From Bacteroidaceae bacterium (lineage in GTDB: Bacteria; Bacteroidota; Bacteroidia; Bacteroidales; Bacteroidaceae), in NCBI GenBank assembly GCA_017447625.1, contig JAFSNB010000015.1, positions 1-64,000 of the forward strand: a stretch of DNA of 64,000 nucleotides, written 5' to 3'. The translations under genes were made by a program, and so were the position numbers. Positions within the stretch are counted from its first letter, which is position 1. Every line of letters starts with the position of its first letter. The notes under the pieces were generated by a model, which saw nothing but the letters and a program-made list of their open reading frames with translations, had not been told where the DNA came from and ran no database searches. This document shows, one piece after another, positions 43,801 through 51,754 of the stretch.

Positions 43801-44981
43801 ACATTATTCGTTGCTACGACAGCCTGTATGGCGTTGTATGCAGCAGTGGGGATGATGCCATTGTAAGCGGAGACGCCAGCCACTACTTCATCAAGCATAG
43901 CTTGGTACATGGCCAAGCTATAAATCTGGGTCAGAGTGAACTGGCCGAAGGGGGTCCAACTATTGCCGCCCGTCCAACCATCAGCTACCACGCCGAGTTC
44001 AATCGTACCATTCGTCACATAAGTATAGAATGTGTGGTTATAACCATTAGCTACAGTTACACCGGAGCGTCCATTGGCTTTTGCGGATACATCAATCCAG
44101 TGCAGGAATTCTTTCTTGTCGTTGTTAGCATAGACGAAAGCCGGGCTACTGGTCTTCTCAGATACAAGTTTCTCTGCATTTGTATTGCTTTCTGGGCGAT
44201 AGGTACCTACAAATGTAATCTTGTAAAGACCATTAGGCAGTCCACTCACTGTCTGCTTGGCATAACCGCAACTATTCCAAAATTCAGCACAGCCACTGCC
44301 TACTCCAGGCTGGTCATTAGCAGTACGATTACCTAAAAAACCCTTTGTCCATCCATCCCAATTTGAACCGATGGTAGGGTTGTTAATCTTTGAAGTCTGG
44401 TCAACAGTAACGTAGTCCGCACCTGCAATTTCTGTTTCGAGTGCAGATAAAGTTGTGATACCACTCAGGCCCATAGAGGTCGCCATTGCTGCGGCACGGC
44501 CATCATAGTAAGCCTGAAGGGCTGCATCATACTCTGTCTTCGTAAGGAACTTGAACACTGTGGCTGCAGAAGCGTCTGTCGTTGTACCAATAGGCTTCTC
44601 CTTGTAGGCATTCTCGGCTCCATTATTTACTAGGTAATTGCCATTAATGCTTACCTTGTAACCATTACCAGAAGCTGTAATAGTATAATTCGCAAGGCCC
44701 TGGTCCACATATTGCCCATCACCAAGACCCACACTGGCATTTTTCACGGTGTTCCACATGATGTTCTTCAGCGTGTAAACGCCATCAGACACATATACAG
44801 CCTCAAAGCCGAGACCACCAACATCTTTCATTACAGCCTTGGTTGACCAGTCGTCACCCTGGCTAAGGAATTGTCCTGTACCAGTGTCCTGAAGCCAGTA
44901 CACCGTACCACTTGTCAGCTGAGCGTTTGCGCCCATCGTGACCATGGCCGCCACGGCGGCCAAGAAGAGTTTGATTTTCAT
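40860..44981 (-). CDS. Giant secreted modular protein with Prevotella-type C-terminal tail
   Basis: A 1373-residue exported protein with signal peptide (residues 1-20, cut after ANA). An N-terminal beta-trefoil-like part (TVYWLQDTGTGQFLSQGDD) is followed by jelly-roll-like modules (VSGLPNGLYKITFVGTYR; LTLPRGTWEFGVTGFHR with DRWTIFRDFTLKF) separated by helical Ala/Thr-rich FIVAR-like spacers. The C-terminus has AIKGVEAA, VIYNLAGQRV and KGLYIVNGKKVSVK, the same tail as the protein at 1-5082. Probably a glycan-binding or adhesive surface protein; no catalytic site was seen. Followed by a palindromic repeat and the 54-residue peptide gene. Confidence 0.85.
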   Translation of the reverse strand: MKIKLFLAAVAAMVTMGANAQLTSGTVYWLQDTGTGQFLSQGDDWSTKAVMKDVGGLGFEAVYVSDGVYTLKNIMWNTVKNASVGLGDGQYVDQGLANYTITASGNGYKVSINGNYLVNNGAENAYKEKPIGTTTDASAATVFKFLTKTEYDAALQAYYDGRAAAMATSMGLSGITTLSALETEIAGADYVTVDQTSKINNPTIGSNWDGWTKGFLGNRTANDQPGVGSGCAEFWNSCGYAKQTVSGLPNGLYKITFVGTYRPESNTNAEKLVSEKTSSPAFVYANNDKKEFLHWIDVSAKANGRSGVTVANGYNHTFYTYVTNGTIELGVVADGWTGGNSWTPFGQFTLTQIYSLAMYQAMLDEVVAGVSAYNGIIPTAAYNAIQAVVATNNVTWSTAEEYTAAIEAINTAVATYATSDIQSAYTLVLEAKALVAQTDYTVGDTEKAAFQGYIDAADATTTLADLNTAINNIKSHVLDFATAVTFDTNAYFDLTNFLVVNPTVRQNTTGWSIDEIARNNNYSWAVVNYEECEFYQQQFKFYQSLTLPRGTWEFGVTGFHRAGNHSTYFYAGEDKILIPGVGSDVVNNMAGAKTYFDNGNGKVALKFALEDASSTIEIGIENRDTETDRWTIFRDFTLKFYGSAIDYSIYEANWSAAVTAANAAKTANSTVTVGSEYEALNAALANEPTGTSKADYMTKTTALTDATAAFTAAAPNYVALATEITKAKALGIDVATADSYAATSSTTAATALTSTQNLMVAEYTFVSTNYQYAVDIDPSNWTPSGDYGTMNSQHWSGNTSTVYYEQSSAAYGADSWNLGYTTIVSLPAGNYMFKVAGRKSSDNVTMTLTVTSGSTTLGTVSDFPNGDTGLGINKNGVTSFDADDEAGFSNKSGQAENSGTGWQWRYVQFTLSDPASVTLTVTGSATGTYQWLGFCNASLLTDVQDNVAIMEALVALTEATSAATLTQRTNVGTGVFQYDQTTDNSLWSAYSTAKAAAEAFTLAANTQVADVTALTTALTSAQTAYSNNNVLVAPSAATRYKLTLANKGALTFRTASTEGGYGMPFFAAADYMSQTFTLTPVSGETNTYTLSFEDFDGETRYVCTRAQYGEGGTGTAGIRTFANDNEKEALKIQIQAPSATANVFYMLNTENSNAKLGATNDGDFYTDATNSDWSIAEATEASVTVAAKAGKYGTVIFPFTPDVSTGFDGVTFYSCAAVNSDSGNVQLAEVAAPAANVPYLIKNDGENDFSKTLTGWGMAAADSYTEGLLTGVYTEATIVAAANNYVLQTQEGVQAFYLVQTSDFTATANKCYLTYEAPGAVKALYFDFGGETAIKGVEAATNENAVIYNLAGQRVSKAQKGLYIVNGKKVSVK

Positions 44982-45116
44982 TTGTTTAATAAAAATATAA
45001 AGATATAGTTAATGTTTTCGGAAATGATACAAATTAGATAGGAAGGAAAACACTAACTATGCCCCAGGATTCTCAACGCTTCGAGAATGGCACAGAAAAA
45101 GCGTAGACCTGCCATA

Positions 45117-45243
45117 CTCTTAGCCAGGCCTACCACAGCCTATACACACCTATGGAGAGATCTACGCCAGATGCGTACCTCCAAATGGTGTGTATAAAAA
45201 TGCCCTTATAAACTCTTGTGCGAGGTGGTAGTTCGGCTAAGAG
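45117..45243. repeat. 127-base nested inverted repeat (long stem-loop)
   Basis: Arms pair in order from outside in: CTCTTAGCC (45117-45125) with GGCTAAGAG (45235-45243); CTACCAC (45130-45136) with GTGGTAG (45225-45231); TATACACACC (45141-45150) with GGTGTGTATA (45187-45196); GGAG (45154-45157) with CTCC (45179-45182); TACGC (45163-45167) with GCGTA (45173-45177), loop CAGAT. Five collinear helices indicate a structured RNA or a mobile palindromic element. Confidence 0.75.
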
Positions 45244-45363
45244 ATTTGAGCAAATAAGTTGCACTTCTTGCGAAATGCGGGCGCAAAATTAGACATTATT
45301 GTTTATATAGGCAAAGAAAAACGGTACTTTTTGCTAAAATACTGTTTTTTTTGTGTTTATTTG

Positions 45364-45371
45364 TACCTTTG
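45364..45371 (+). promoter_or_regulatory. -7 element of transposase-like gene
   Basis: TACCTTTG, 25 bases before the ATG at 45397. No well-spaced -33 TTTG (candidates at 45330 and 45350 are too far or too near). Confidence 0.55.
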
Positions 45372-45396
45372 CGACCGTATAAACAAACAGCAGATA

Positions 45397-46809
45397 ATGA
45401 ATCAAGACTTTAGGAAACCGACAGAGCATAACATGAAACGGCGCAGCCATACGCATGACTACTGCCGCAGCGGCTATTACCATATCACAATCAGCACGGC
45501 ACAAGCGCTTCACCAACCGCTTGGTAAGATTGCCGGTCGGCTTGACAAGCCAGATGGTGACAGCGACGGGCCGCATGTGGAGCTATCTCCCCTGGGACAG
45601 ATGGTAGAGCAAGAACTGAGGGTGAGCATCCAGCATTATTACCCGATGCTCGAGGTGATGGAATATGTGGTGATGCCCGAGCATTTGCATTTCCTGCTGG
45701 TGGCCCATAGGGACATCATGTCGAAGAATGGCAAGCCCACACATCTGGGCCATGTGATTGCCGGCTTCAAATATGGATGCAACAAACGCTACTGGGCCAT
45801 GACGGGAAGGGCGGAAACCGCAGTGACCCCGGCGACCGAATCGCCGGGCACACGAAGGGAAGGAAGCGGCGAGCAGACGGGAGGCCAAAGCGGGACCCCA
45901 GAGACCGAATCGCCGGGCACACGAAGGGGCCAAGGAGAAGGCACAAAGACCGAACCGCCGGGTACAGGAAGCGGCGGGGAGGCTGCGGGCACACGAAGGG
46001 AAGGAAGCGGCGAGCAGGCGGGAGGCCAAAGCGGAGCCCCAGAGACCGAACCGCCAGGTACAGGAAGCGAAGAGCCAGGAGGCTCCCAAAGCAGAGTGCT
46101 TGGGGATTCGGTCACCAAGCAAGAAGCACCGCCTCTCTTTGATGCTGGCTATTGCGATGTTATGCCTATAGACGCGGCGCAGCTCGCCACTCAACGGGCA
46201 TATATTCGCGGCAATCCGCGTAGCCGCCTGCTAAGAACGACTAACCGCCAATGGCTACAGCCACAGCGCCACACCGTTAATACAGCCGTGAGCATCCGCG
46301 CATTAAACGGCTTTTTGCAGCGCGAGAGCCCATGGCAGCTAACACCTGACAGTTTCGCCGCAATAACCCAGCGGCTGCTGAAAGATAATGGCTACGTAAT
46401 TTGCGACAGCTATGGAAACGCGGAGTTGCTGCAAAAGAAGTTACTCCCCGTGGTCTGTCACCGCAAAGACGCGGCCCTGTTTGAACTGCAAAAAGCCCGA
46501 TGCATGGCTGAAGCCGCCTCTGGCACGGTGTTGGTATCCGCCCGCATATCACAGAGAGAACAAAACATAATGGATGCTGTAAGCGCATTGGGGTTCCCCA
46601 TCATCAGAATTGAGGACAATGGCTTTCCTGATATCTACCATCCGTCGGCACAGCGTATGGACGACTGCGCCTCTGGGCGCCTGCTACTGCTGACACCCTG
46701 GTCTTATCAGATCAGGAGCCATATGGAAAGCATCAGCACTCTCGAATGCAAGACCATGAACTGCATTGCGCAGGCCGTATGCAGGCAAAAGGACGACTGG
46801 TGGAAGTAA
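45397..46809 (+). CDS. REP-associated tyrosine transposase-like (HUH) protein with extra C-terminal domain
   Basis: A 470-residue protein. Residues about 15-135 match the Y1/RAYT transposase fold: GYYHITIST, YVVMPEHLHFLLV with the H-x-H metal motif, and HVIAGFKYGCNKRYW with the likely catalytic Tyr. Residues about 145-245 are a Gly/Glu/Pro/Thr low-complexity stretch containing a 65-bp duplication. The C-terminal part has GTVLVSARISQREQNIM, GFPIIRIEDNGFPDIYHPS and GRLLLLTPW, a segment I recall from other Bacteroidales RAYT-like proteins, with a Rossmann-like look. No terminal repeats typical of an insertion sequence were seen. Convergent with ftsZ. Confidence 0.78.
   Translation: MNQDFRKPTEHNMKRRSHTHDYCRSGYYHITISTAQALHQPLGKIAGRLDKPDGDSDGPHVELSPLGQMVEQELRVSIQHYYPMLEVMEYVVMPEHLHFLLVAHRDIMSKNGKPTHLGHVIAGFKYGCNKRYWAMTGRAETAVTPATESPGTRREGSGEQTGGQSGTPETESPGTRRGQGEGTKTEPPGTGSGGEAAGTRREGSGEQAGGQSGAPETEPPGTGSEEPGGSQSRVLGDSVTKQEAPPLFDAGYCDVMPIDAAQLATQRAYIRGNPRSRLLRTTNRQWLQPQRHTVNTAVSIRALNGFLQRESPWQLTPDSFAAITQRLLKDNGYVICDSYGNAELLQKKLLPVVCHRKDAALFELQKARCMAEAASGTVLVSARISQREQNIMDAVSALGFPIIRIEDNGFPDIYHPSAQRMDDCASGRLLLLTPWSYQIRSHMESISTLECKTMNCIAQAVCRQKDDWWK
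45845..46050 (+). repeat. 65-bp direct duplication within the transposase-like gene
   Basis: 45845-45909 and 45986-46050 are near-identical (a handful of differences), in the same frame, encoding TRREGSGEQ[TA]GGQSG[TA]PETE. They form the low-complexity linker. Confidence 0.8.
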
Positions 46810-46811
46810 TA

Positions 46812-48149
46812 TTATAGCACGAACTTGATGGTTTGTTCGGTGGCATCAGCGGGGGCTTCTTCACCTGCGGAGGGTGCGTCCTCGGCGGAGACTTTATCGA
46901 TGATGCGACGGAGGTCTGCCTTGAGACGGTTTGCTGTGGGCAGAGACTCTACCATCTGGATGATTTCATCGTTGTCGAGAGAGGCATCCTCGAAGAGGAA
47001 GATATGGCGGCGCGGACGCTTGGGCTTGTTGCTCTGATCCTTATAGTACTCGCCAATCCAGTCCTCGATGGTCTCCTTCTCCTCAGCTTCCTTGCGCTTG
47101 AGTTCTTCGTCCTCGCGTGTGATGGGAGCGGGCTCACTGCCCTCCAATCCCGGCACATTCTTCAGTCCGAAGCCGGAAGCGAGCAGGGTAATCTTGATTT
47201 TGTTGCCGAGGGTGTCGTCGGTGCCAAGACCCCATTTGGTCTCAACGTTGTCAAGATGGAACTTAGCCATGAACTCATTGACCTCGTTCATTTCCTCCAT
47301 CGTAAGCTCGTCGGCGGAATCGGAGGTGCCGAAGGTGATGTAGAAGAGGACTTTCTTTGAGTTGAAGATGTCGTTGTTGTTGAGCAACGGACTGTGCAGA
47401 GCCTCCTGGAAGGCTTTGGTTACGCGGTTCTCGCCCTCGCCGTAGCCGGTGCTCATGATAGCGACGCCACCGTCCTTGAGAATGGTCTTGACATCCTGGA
47501 AGTCGAGGTTCATGATACCACGCATGGTGATAATCTCAGCTATGCTCTTGGCTGCGATGGAGAGAGTATCGTCGGCTTTGGCAAAGCCGTTGCGGACGGT
47601 GAGCTCAGGATAGATCTCGCGCAGACGCTCGTTGTTGATAACGAGCAGGGCATCTACGTGCTTGGCCATCTCGGCAACGCCTTTCAGAGCCTGTCCGATT
47701 TTCATGTGGCCCTCGAAGAGGAAGGGGATAGTGACGATACCGATGGTCAGTATCTCCATCTCGCGGGCACATTGGGCTACGATAGGAGCAGCGCCAGTGC
47801 CTGTGCCACCGCCCATACCAGCCGTGATGAAAACCATTCGGGTGCCGTCGTTGAAGAGTTCCTTGATCTTATCAATACTGTCCAGAGCAGCCTGACGGCC
47901 ACGCTCCGGGCGGTTTCCGGCTCCGAGGCCCTCGCCGAGCTGGAGTTTGTTGGGCACGGGCGAGTCGCTCAGCGCCTTCTTGTCTGTGTTACAAAGCACA
48001 TAGGTGACATCGTGGATGCCCTCGTTGTACATGTGTGTCACGGCGTTACCGCCGCCGCCGCCAACTCCAACCACCTTGATGATGCTGGGGTTGCTGGTCT
48101 TCATTATAAACTGGATGCCACCAGTCTCTGTGTTATCTTGTTCTGCCAT
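46812..48149 (-). CDS. ftsZ: Cell division protein FtsZ
   Basis: A 445-residue tubulin-like GTPase that forms the Z ring. Signature GGGTGTGAAP, N-terminal VVGVGGGGGNAVTHM and the T7 loop NLDFQDVKTIL are present. The core ends near residue 335. It is followed by a charged linker and a C-terminal region with RPRRHIFLFED and SLPTANRLKADLRRIID, then ends QTIKFVL; the short conserved C-terminal peptide of most FtsZ proteins (IPxFLR type) is not obvious. Last gene of the dcw row, 38 bases after ftsA. Confidence 0.96.
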   Translation of the reverse strand: MAEQDNTETGGIQFIMKTSNPSIIKVVGVGGGGGNAVTHMYNEGIHDVTYVLCNTDKKALSDSPVPNKLQLGEGLGAGNRPERGRQAALDSIDKIKELFNDGTRMVFITAGMGGGTGTGAAPIVAQCAREMEILTIGIVTIPFLFEGHMKIGQALKGVAEMAKHVDALLVINNERLREIYPELTVRNGFAKADDTLSIAAKSIAEIITMRGIMNLDFQDVKTILKDGGVAIMSTGYGEGENRVTKAFQEALHSPLLNNNDIFNSKKVLFYITFGTSDSADELTMEEMNEVNEFMAKFHLDNVETKWGLGTDDTLGNKIKITLLASGFGLKNVPGLEGSEPAPITREDEELKRKEAEEKETIEDWIGEYYKDQSNKPKRPRRHIFLFEDASLDNDEIIQMVESLPTANRLKADLRRIIDKVSAEDAPSAGEEAPADATEQTIKFVL

Positions 48150-48187
48150 AACTTTATCTATTTGGAGCGTTTATAATAATATCTCTT

Positions 48188-49588
48188 TTAGCTTTCTTCC
48201 ACAAGTCCGCTGAGGATCTGACCCATCTTCTTTCCGAACTTAGAGAAGAATCCGGGCTGCTTGGGCTTGTCTTCTTCATCATCTGTGCCCTCCAGTTTAA
48301 CGTCTTCGGGTTCATCGGGAACGTCGGCGGGCTTAGGTTCCGTTTTCGTAACAACGCCCTCTCCTGCGGCTGGCTGTGAGGCTGCCAGAGGATCTGTCTG
48401 AGGAGCATCGAAGTCCAGCGTCGGCTCAAGAGGCTTCTCGCTGGTGCATTCTACGTTAGCGCGACGCAGCATCGCCACAAGCGTTGCGATGTTGTTGGCC
48501 TGAGGATCAAGCTTGAGACTGGTGGTATATTCGGGTGTAGGTGAGTTGAAGCGGGTCTTGATTTGCTTGTCAAAATGGGCGTAGGTGGCAAAAGCGTTCT
48601 CAAGATTCTTGATATTGGCAGCGGCTCCGGTGAAGATTACACCAGCCAAGAGTTGCTCGCTGAAGACCGAAATCTGATGTTTCACGTTCTCCAGAATCTC
48701 CTGCTGACGGGCTTCGATGATGTCGCGGAGGCGCTTCTCCTCGACCGTGCGCCCATTGGAAATGTTAATCATTCGTGTGGAGTCGGAGTCCTCCTCGTCG
48801 TAATAGGCTGAGCCGAAAGAGCGTTTGAGTTGCTCAGCCTCTTCCATCTCCATCTTCAGAGCCGAAGCTATGTCTGCGGTTATGTTATTGCCTCCCAAAG
48901 GGATAACTACGAGATGACGCAGGATGTTCTTCTCATAGACGGCTACGGTTGTAGTGTCTGCACCGAGATCCACGAGAGCGCAACCAGAGCGTTTCTCGAT
49001 GTCGGTGAGCAGGTAGTTGGCCAGCAGGAGCGGCGAGATGTAGAATCCGGCAATCTCCTTGCCGAGAGCCTGGAAACAACGCTTGATGTTCTCACTGAGG
49101 ACGGTGCGCGCAATGACATTCTGATAATAGCCCTCGATGTGGTCTGCCATAACGCCCACAGGCTCGTTTGTCATACGCGAACCCACGCGGAACTCCTGCG
49201 GAGCTACATCAAGGATTTCGCAGTCATCGTAGATGCGTGCGCAGTTGTCCTGCATCAGACCATCCACAATCTCGTCGCTGATTGAAACCTTAACGTCGAA
49301 ATTGCGGATTACCTCGTTCTTGACTGTGCGGAGCGACTGTCCGCTGATGCCAACATAGACTTTGTTCACATAGACCTTCTGACGTTCTTCTATGCGTTTG
49401 ATGATGTTACTGATGGCCTGTACAGTCTTGTCAATGTTAAAAATCACGCCCTTACGCACACAATCAGGCGTATTCTCCCTCTCATAGCCCAGCACTAACA
49501 GCGTGCCGTCAGCTCTGCGTTGCCCTATGATTCCCCGGATGGACGAGGAGCCCAGTTCGATAGCAACAAGTGTCTTGTCTGTTCCCAT
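48188..49588 (-). CDS. ftsA: Cell division protein FtsA
   Basis: A 466-residue actin-like protein that tethers FtsZ to the membrane. Actin-fold motifs: ALVDLGADTTTVAVYEK (phosphate 2) and GVIFTGAAANIKNLE (adenosine), with the 1C subdomain in between. It has a Pro/Glu-rich linker (about 385-435) and ends in an amphipathic helix (FFSKFGKKMGQILSGLVEE), the membrane-targeting sequence. Sits between ftsQ and ftsZ as expected. Confidence 0.95.
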   Translation of the reverse strand: MGTDKTLVAIELGSSSIRGIIGQRRADGTLLVLGYERENTPDCVRKGVIFNIDKTVQAISNIIKRIEERQKVYVNKVYVGISGQSLRTVKNEVIRNFDVKVSISDEIVDGLMQDNCARIYDDCEILDVAPQEFRVGSRMTNEPVGVMADHIEGYYQNVIARTVLSENIKRCFQALGKEIAGFYISPLLLANYLLTDIEKRSGCALVDLGADTTTVAVYEKNILRHLVVIPLGGNNITADIASALKMEMEEAEQLKRSFGSAYYDEEDSDSTRMINISNGRTVEEKRLRDIIEARQQEILENVKHQISVFSEQLLAGVIFTGAAANIKNLENAFATYAHFDKQIKTRFNSPTPEYTTSLKLDPQANNIATLVAMLRRANVECTSEKPLEPTLDFDAPQTDPLAASQPAAGEGVVTKTEPKPADVPDEPEDVKLEGTDDEEDKPKQPGFFSKFGKKMGQILSGLVEES

Positions 49589-49644
49589 ATGATGATATTA
49601 TGTAAAATGTTAAATATAGAATGTAGAATGTAAAATGTAGAATG

Positions 49645-50370
49645 TTATTTTGTGCAGATAACCTGGTTGGCGTATTTGAGGCTGATGGTCTTATATCTAT
49701 TCCAACCGGCTTTGTTTAGTCCCTTTTCATAGAAGGTGCGCATCCGGGATAGTTTGTCATCGATGTCGGAGGTATCGCCGAGGAGGATGATATGCTGGCC
49801 GATGCGCGGGGTCAGCTCCAGCTCGCCGGCAGATGTGACATGAATCTCCTCTATCTGACGATTCCAGAACTCGTCGTTCTCCAAGCGTGAACCCAACTGA
49901 GAGTAAAGAGCTCCGGCTTTGGCACGAGGCACGTTGCCTGTCATCACGATGAGGTCTATGACATGATGTCCTCGCGGCATCGTCCCCCCGACGTTGTCTA
50001 TGTAGAAGTCTTCGCCCTGCTCGTTAATCACGTGAAGCACAGGGTGACGAGGTGTCAGTTGGATTGTGACACGCCCCTCAGCTGTCTGATAGCACAGAGC
50101 GGCATCTATATAAGGACTGGATGTGAGAACCTTCTCCAACTGCTCCAAATCAACCTCAGAGAGGGCTCGGCCTTCGGGGAATAGTTTCTTGGCGACAAGC
50201 AGCTCGCGCACTTCATTCTCATTGATAAAGCCAGTGTTGAGCTCGTCGTTGATAATAATATCCAGGCCTGTGCACACCTTCTCCTGTCCCTTCTCTCCGC
50301 GCACTACGAGCGCAAAGATGAGATAGGCTGAGACTCCGAGGAGGACGAGTATTTTGAGGAAAGTCTTCAT
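49645..50370 (-). CDS. ftsQ: Cell division protein FtsQ
   Basis: A 241-residue bitopic membrane protein: N-terminal transmembrane helix (about residues 5-23), then a periplasmic POTRA-like segment (FINENEVRELLVAKKLFPEG) and beta domain. Identified mainly by position between murC and ftsA and by overall architecture, since FtsQ is poorly conserved. It links FtsB/L/W/I to the ring. A tandem spacer (AGAATGTAAAATGT-like) separates it from ftsA. Confidence 0.85.
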   Translation of the reverse strand: MKTFLKILVLLGVSAYLIFALVVRGEKGQEKVCTGLDIIINDELNTGFINENEVRELLVAKKLFPEGRALSEVDLEQLEKVLTSSPYIDAALCYQTAEGRVTIQLTPRHPVLHVINEQGEDFYIDNVGGTMPRGHHVIDLIVMTGNVPRAKAGALYSQLGSRLENDEFWNRQIEEIHVTSAGELELTPRIGQHIILLGDTSDIDDKLSRMRTFYEKGLNKAGWNRYKTISLKYANQVICTK

Positions 50371-50382
50371 CTTGAATTAATT

Positions 50383-51747
50383 TTATTTTTCTTTCATCTT
50401 CTCTGCGATGGCGTCTGCGTAGTTATCAAGGTCGCCGGCACCGATGGTGATGAGGATGTCGAAACCGTCCTGGGCCACTACGTCGAGGACGTCCTTCTTC
50501 TCTATGATGCGACGGGCAATCCCGGGCCGCAGGTTGTCGTAGATGAGCTTACTGGTGACACCTGGGATAGGCTGTTCGCGGGCAGGGTATATCTCGGTGA
50601 GTACCACCTCGTCAAGCAGGGAGAGAGCATCAGCAAACTCGCGGTAGAAGTCGGCTGTGCGACTGTAGAGATGCGGCTGGAAAATGCCCATGATCCGTTT
50701 GTCGGGATATACCTCGCGGATGCTCTTCACACACTGACGAATCTCGGCGGGGTGATGGGCATAGTCGGAGATGTAAGCCTTGTCAGCAGAACGGAAATGG
50801 AAATCGAAGCGGCGATCAACGCCTTTGAATGACAACATTCCGGCACGGATCTCGTCTGCAGTAAGTCCGGCAATCTGTGCCAGAGCCATCGCTCCGATGC
50901 CGTTCTCTATATTGATGCCTACGGGAACACCCAGACGGATGTCGCAGATGTTCTCAATCGGAGAGACGAGGTCAAAGACTATCTCGCCGCCGCCCATGCG
51001 TATGTTCTCAGCATGGAAGTCGCCCTCCTCTCGTCCATAGAGGTAAGTGGTAACGCCAGAGCCAGTATTCGGCTTCATTTTCAAGCCTGTATGCAGAATC
51101 AGATAGCCGCCCGGCTGGATAAGCTCGGTATAATGACGGAAACTCTCAAGATATGCCTCCTCTGTGCCGTAAATGTCCAGATGGTCAGGGTCGGTGGCCG
51201 TGATGACAGTTGCGAACGGAGAGAGGTGATGGAACGAGCGGTCAAACTCATCTGCCTCGATTACCACATAATCGCTCTGCGGGGCAAGGATGTAGTTGGT
51301 GCCATAATTCTTCGTGATGCCGCCGAGGAAAGCGTTGCAATCCACGTGACTCTGATGAAGCAGATGGGCAGTCATGCTCGACGTAGTCGTCTTGCCGTGA
51401 GTGCCAGCGACGCAAAGCCCCTTGTGTGTGCGGGTAAGTGTACCCAGCACCTGCGCTCTCTTCTGGATGTCGAAACCGCCCCCACGGAAGAAACGCAGTT
51501 CGGCGTGAGTGTCGGGGATTGCAGGAGTATATACCACCAGAGTGGTGGCGGCGTCGCGACAAGATTCGGGAATCTGGGCAGCGTCCTCGTCATAATGTAT
51601 CTGGGCACCCTCTCGCTCCAGCTCGCGAGTGAGTGGAGTCGGCGTCTTGTCATATCCTGCTACGACAAGACCGCGCTGCAGATAATAGCGAGCGATGGCG
51701 CTCATTCCAATTCCGCCTATTCCTATGAAATATACTGATTTTATCAT
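50383..51747 (-). CDS. murC: UDP-N-acetylmuramate-L-alanine ligase
   Basis: A 454-residue Mur ligase, adding L-Ala to UDP-MurNAc. The N-terminal Rossmann domain starts YFIGIGGIGMSAIARYYL, the ATP loop is AGTHGKTTTSSM, and the central domain has EADEFDRSFHHLSP and ATDPDHLDIYGT. Length is typical for the Bacteroidales enzyme. Twelve bases separate it from ftsQ. Confidence 0.95.
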   Translation of the reverse strand: MIKSVYFIGIGGIGMSAIARYYLQRGLVVAGYDKTPTPLTRELEREGAQIHYDEDAAQIPESCRDAATTLVVYTPAIPDTHAELRFFRGGGFDIQKRAQVLGTLTRTHKGLCVAGTHGKTTTSSMTAHLLHQSHVDCNAFLGGITKNYGTNYILAPQSDYVVIEADEFDRSFHHLSPFATVITATDPDHLDIYGTEEAYLESFRHYTELIQPGGYLILHTGLKMKPNTGSGVTTYLYGREEGDFHAENIRMGGGEIVFDLVSPIENICDIRLGVPVGINIENGIGAMALAQIAGLTADEIRAGMLSFKGVDRRFDFHFRSADKAYISDYAHHPAEIRQCVKSIREVYPDKRIMGIFQPHLYSRTADFYREFADALSLLDEVVLTEIYPAREQPIPGVTSKLIYDNLRPGIARRIIEKKDVLDVVAQDGFDILITIGAGDLDNYADAIAEKMKEK

Positions 51748-51754
51748 AATTTTA

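Larger units (their letters stand above)
44982..45396. other. 415-base spacer holding a nested inverted repeat
   Basis: No convincing gene. It contains a small inverted repeat ATTCTC/GAGAAT (45069-45088), the long nested inverted repeat at 45117-45243, and the promoter -7 box of the transposase-like gene at 45364. Confidence 0.7.

Noticed and set aside
45259-45396. Upstream extension of the transposase-like gene
   Set aside because: A promoter -7 box at 45364-45371 lies within it and the residues are AT-driven and unlike the family.
45767-46194. Long open frames on both strands within the low-complexity part of the transposase-like gene
   Set aside because: They arise from GC-rich repeats of the real gene and show no independent coding features.
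48678-48693. parS-like sequence TGTTTCACGTTCTCCA in ftsA
   Set aside because: Only the first ten bases fit the parS palindrome; the second half-site is missing and the sequence is inside a coding region.
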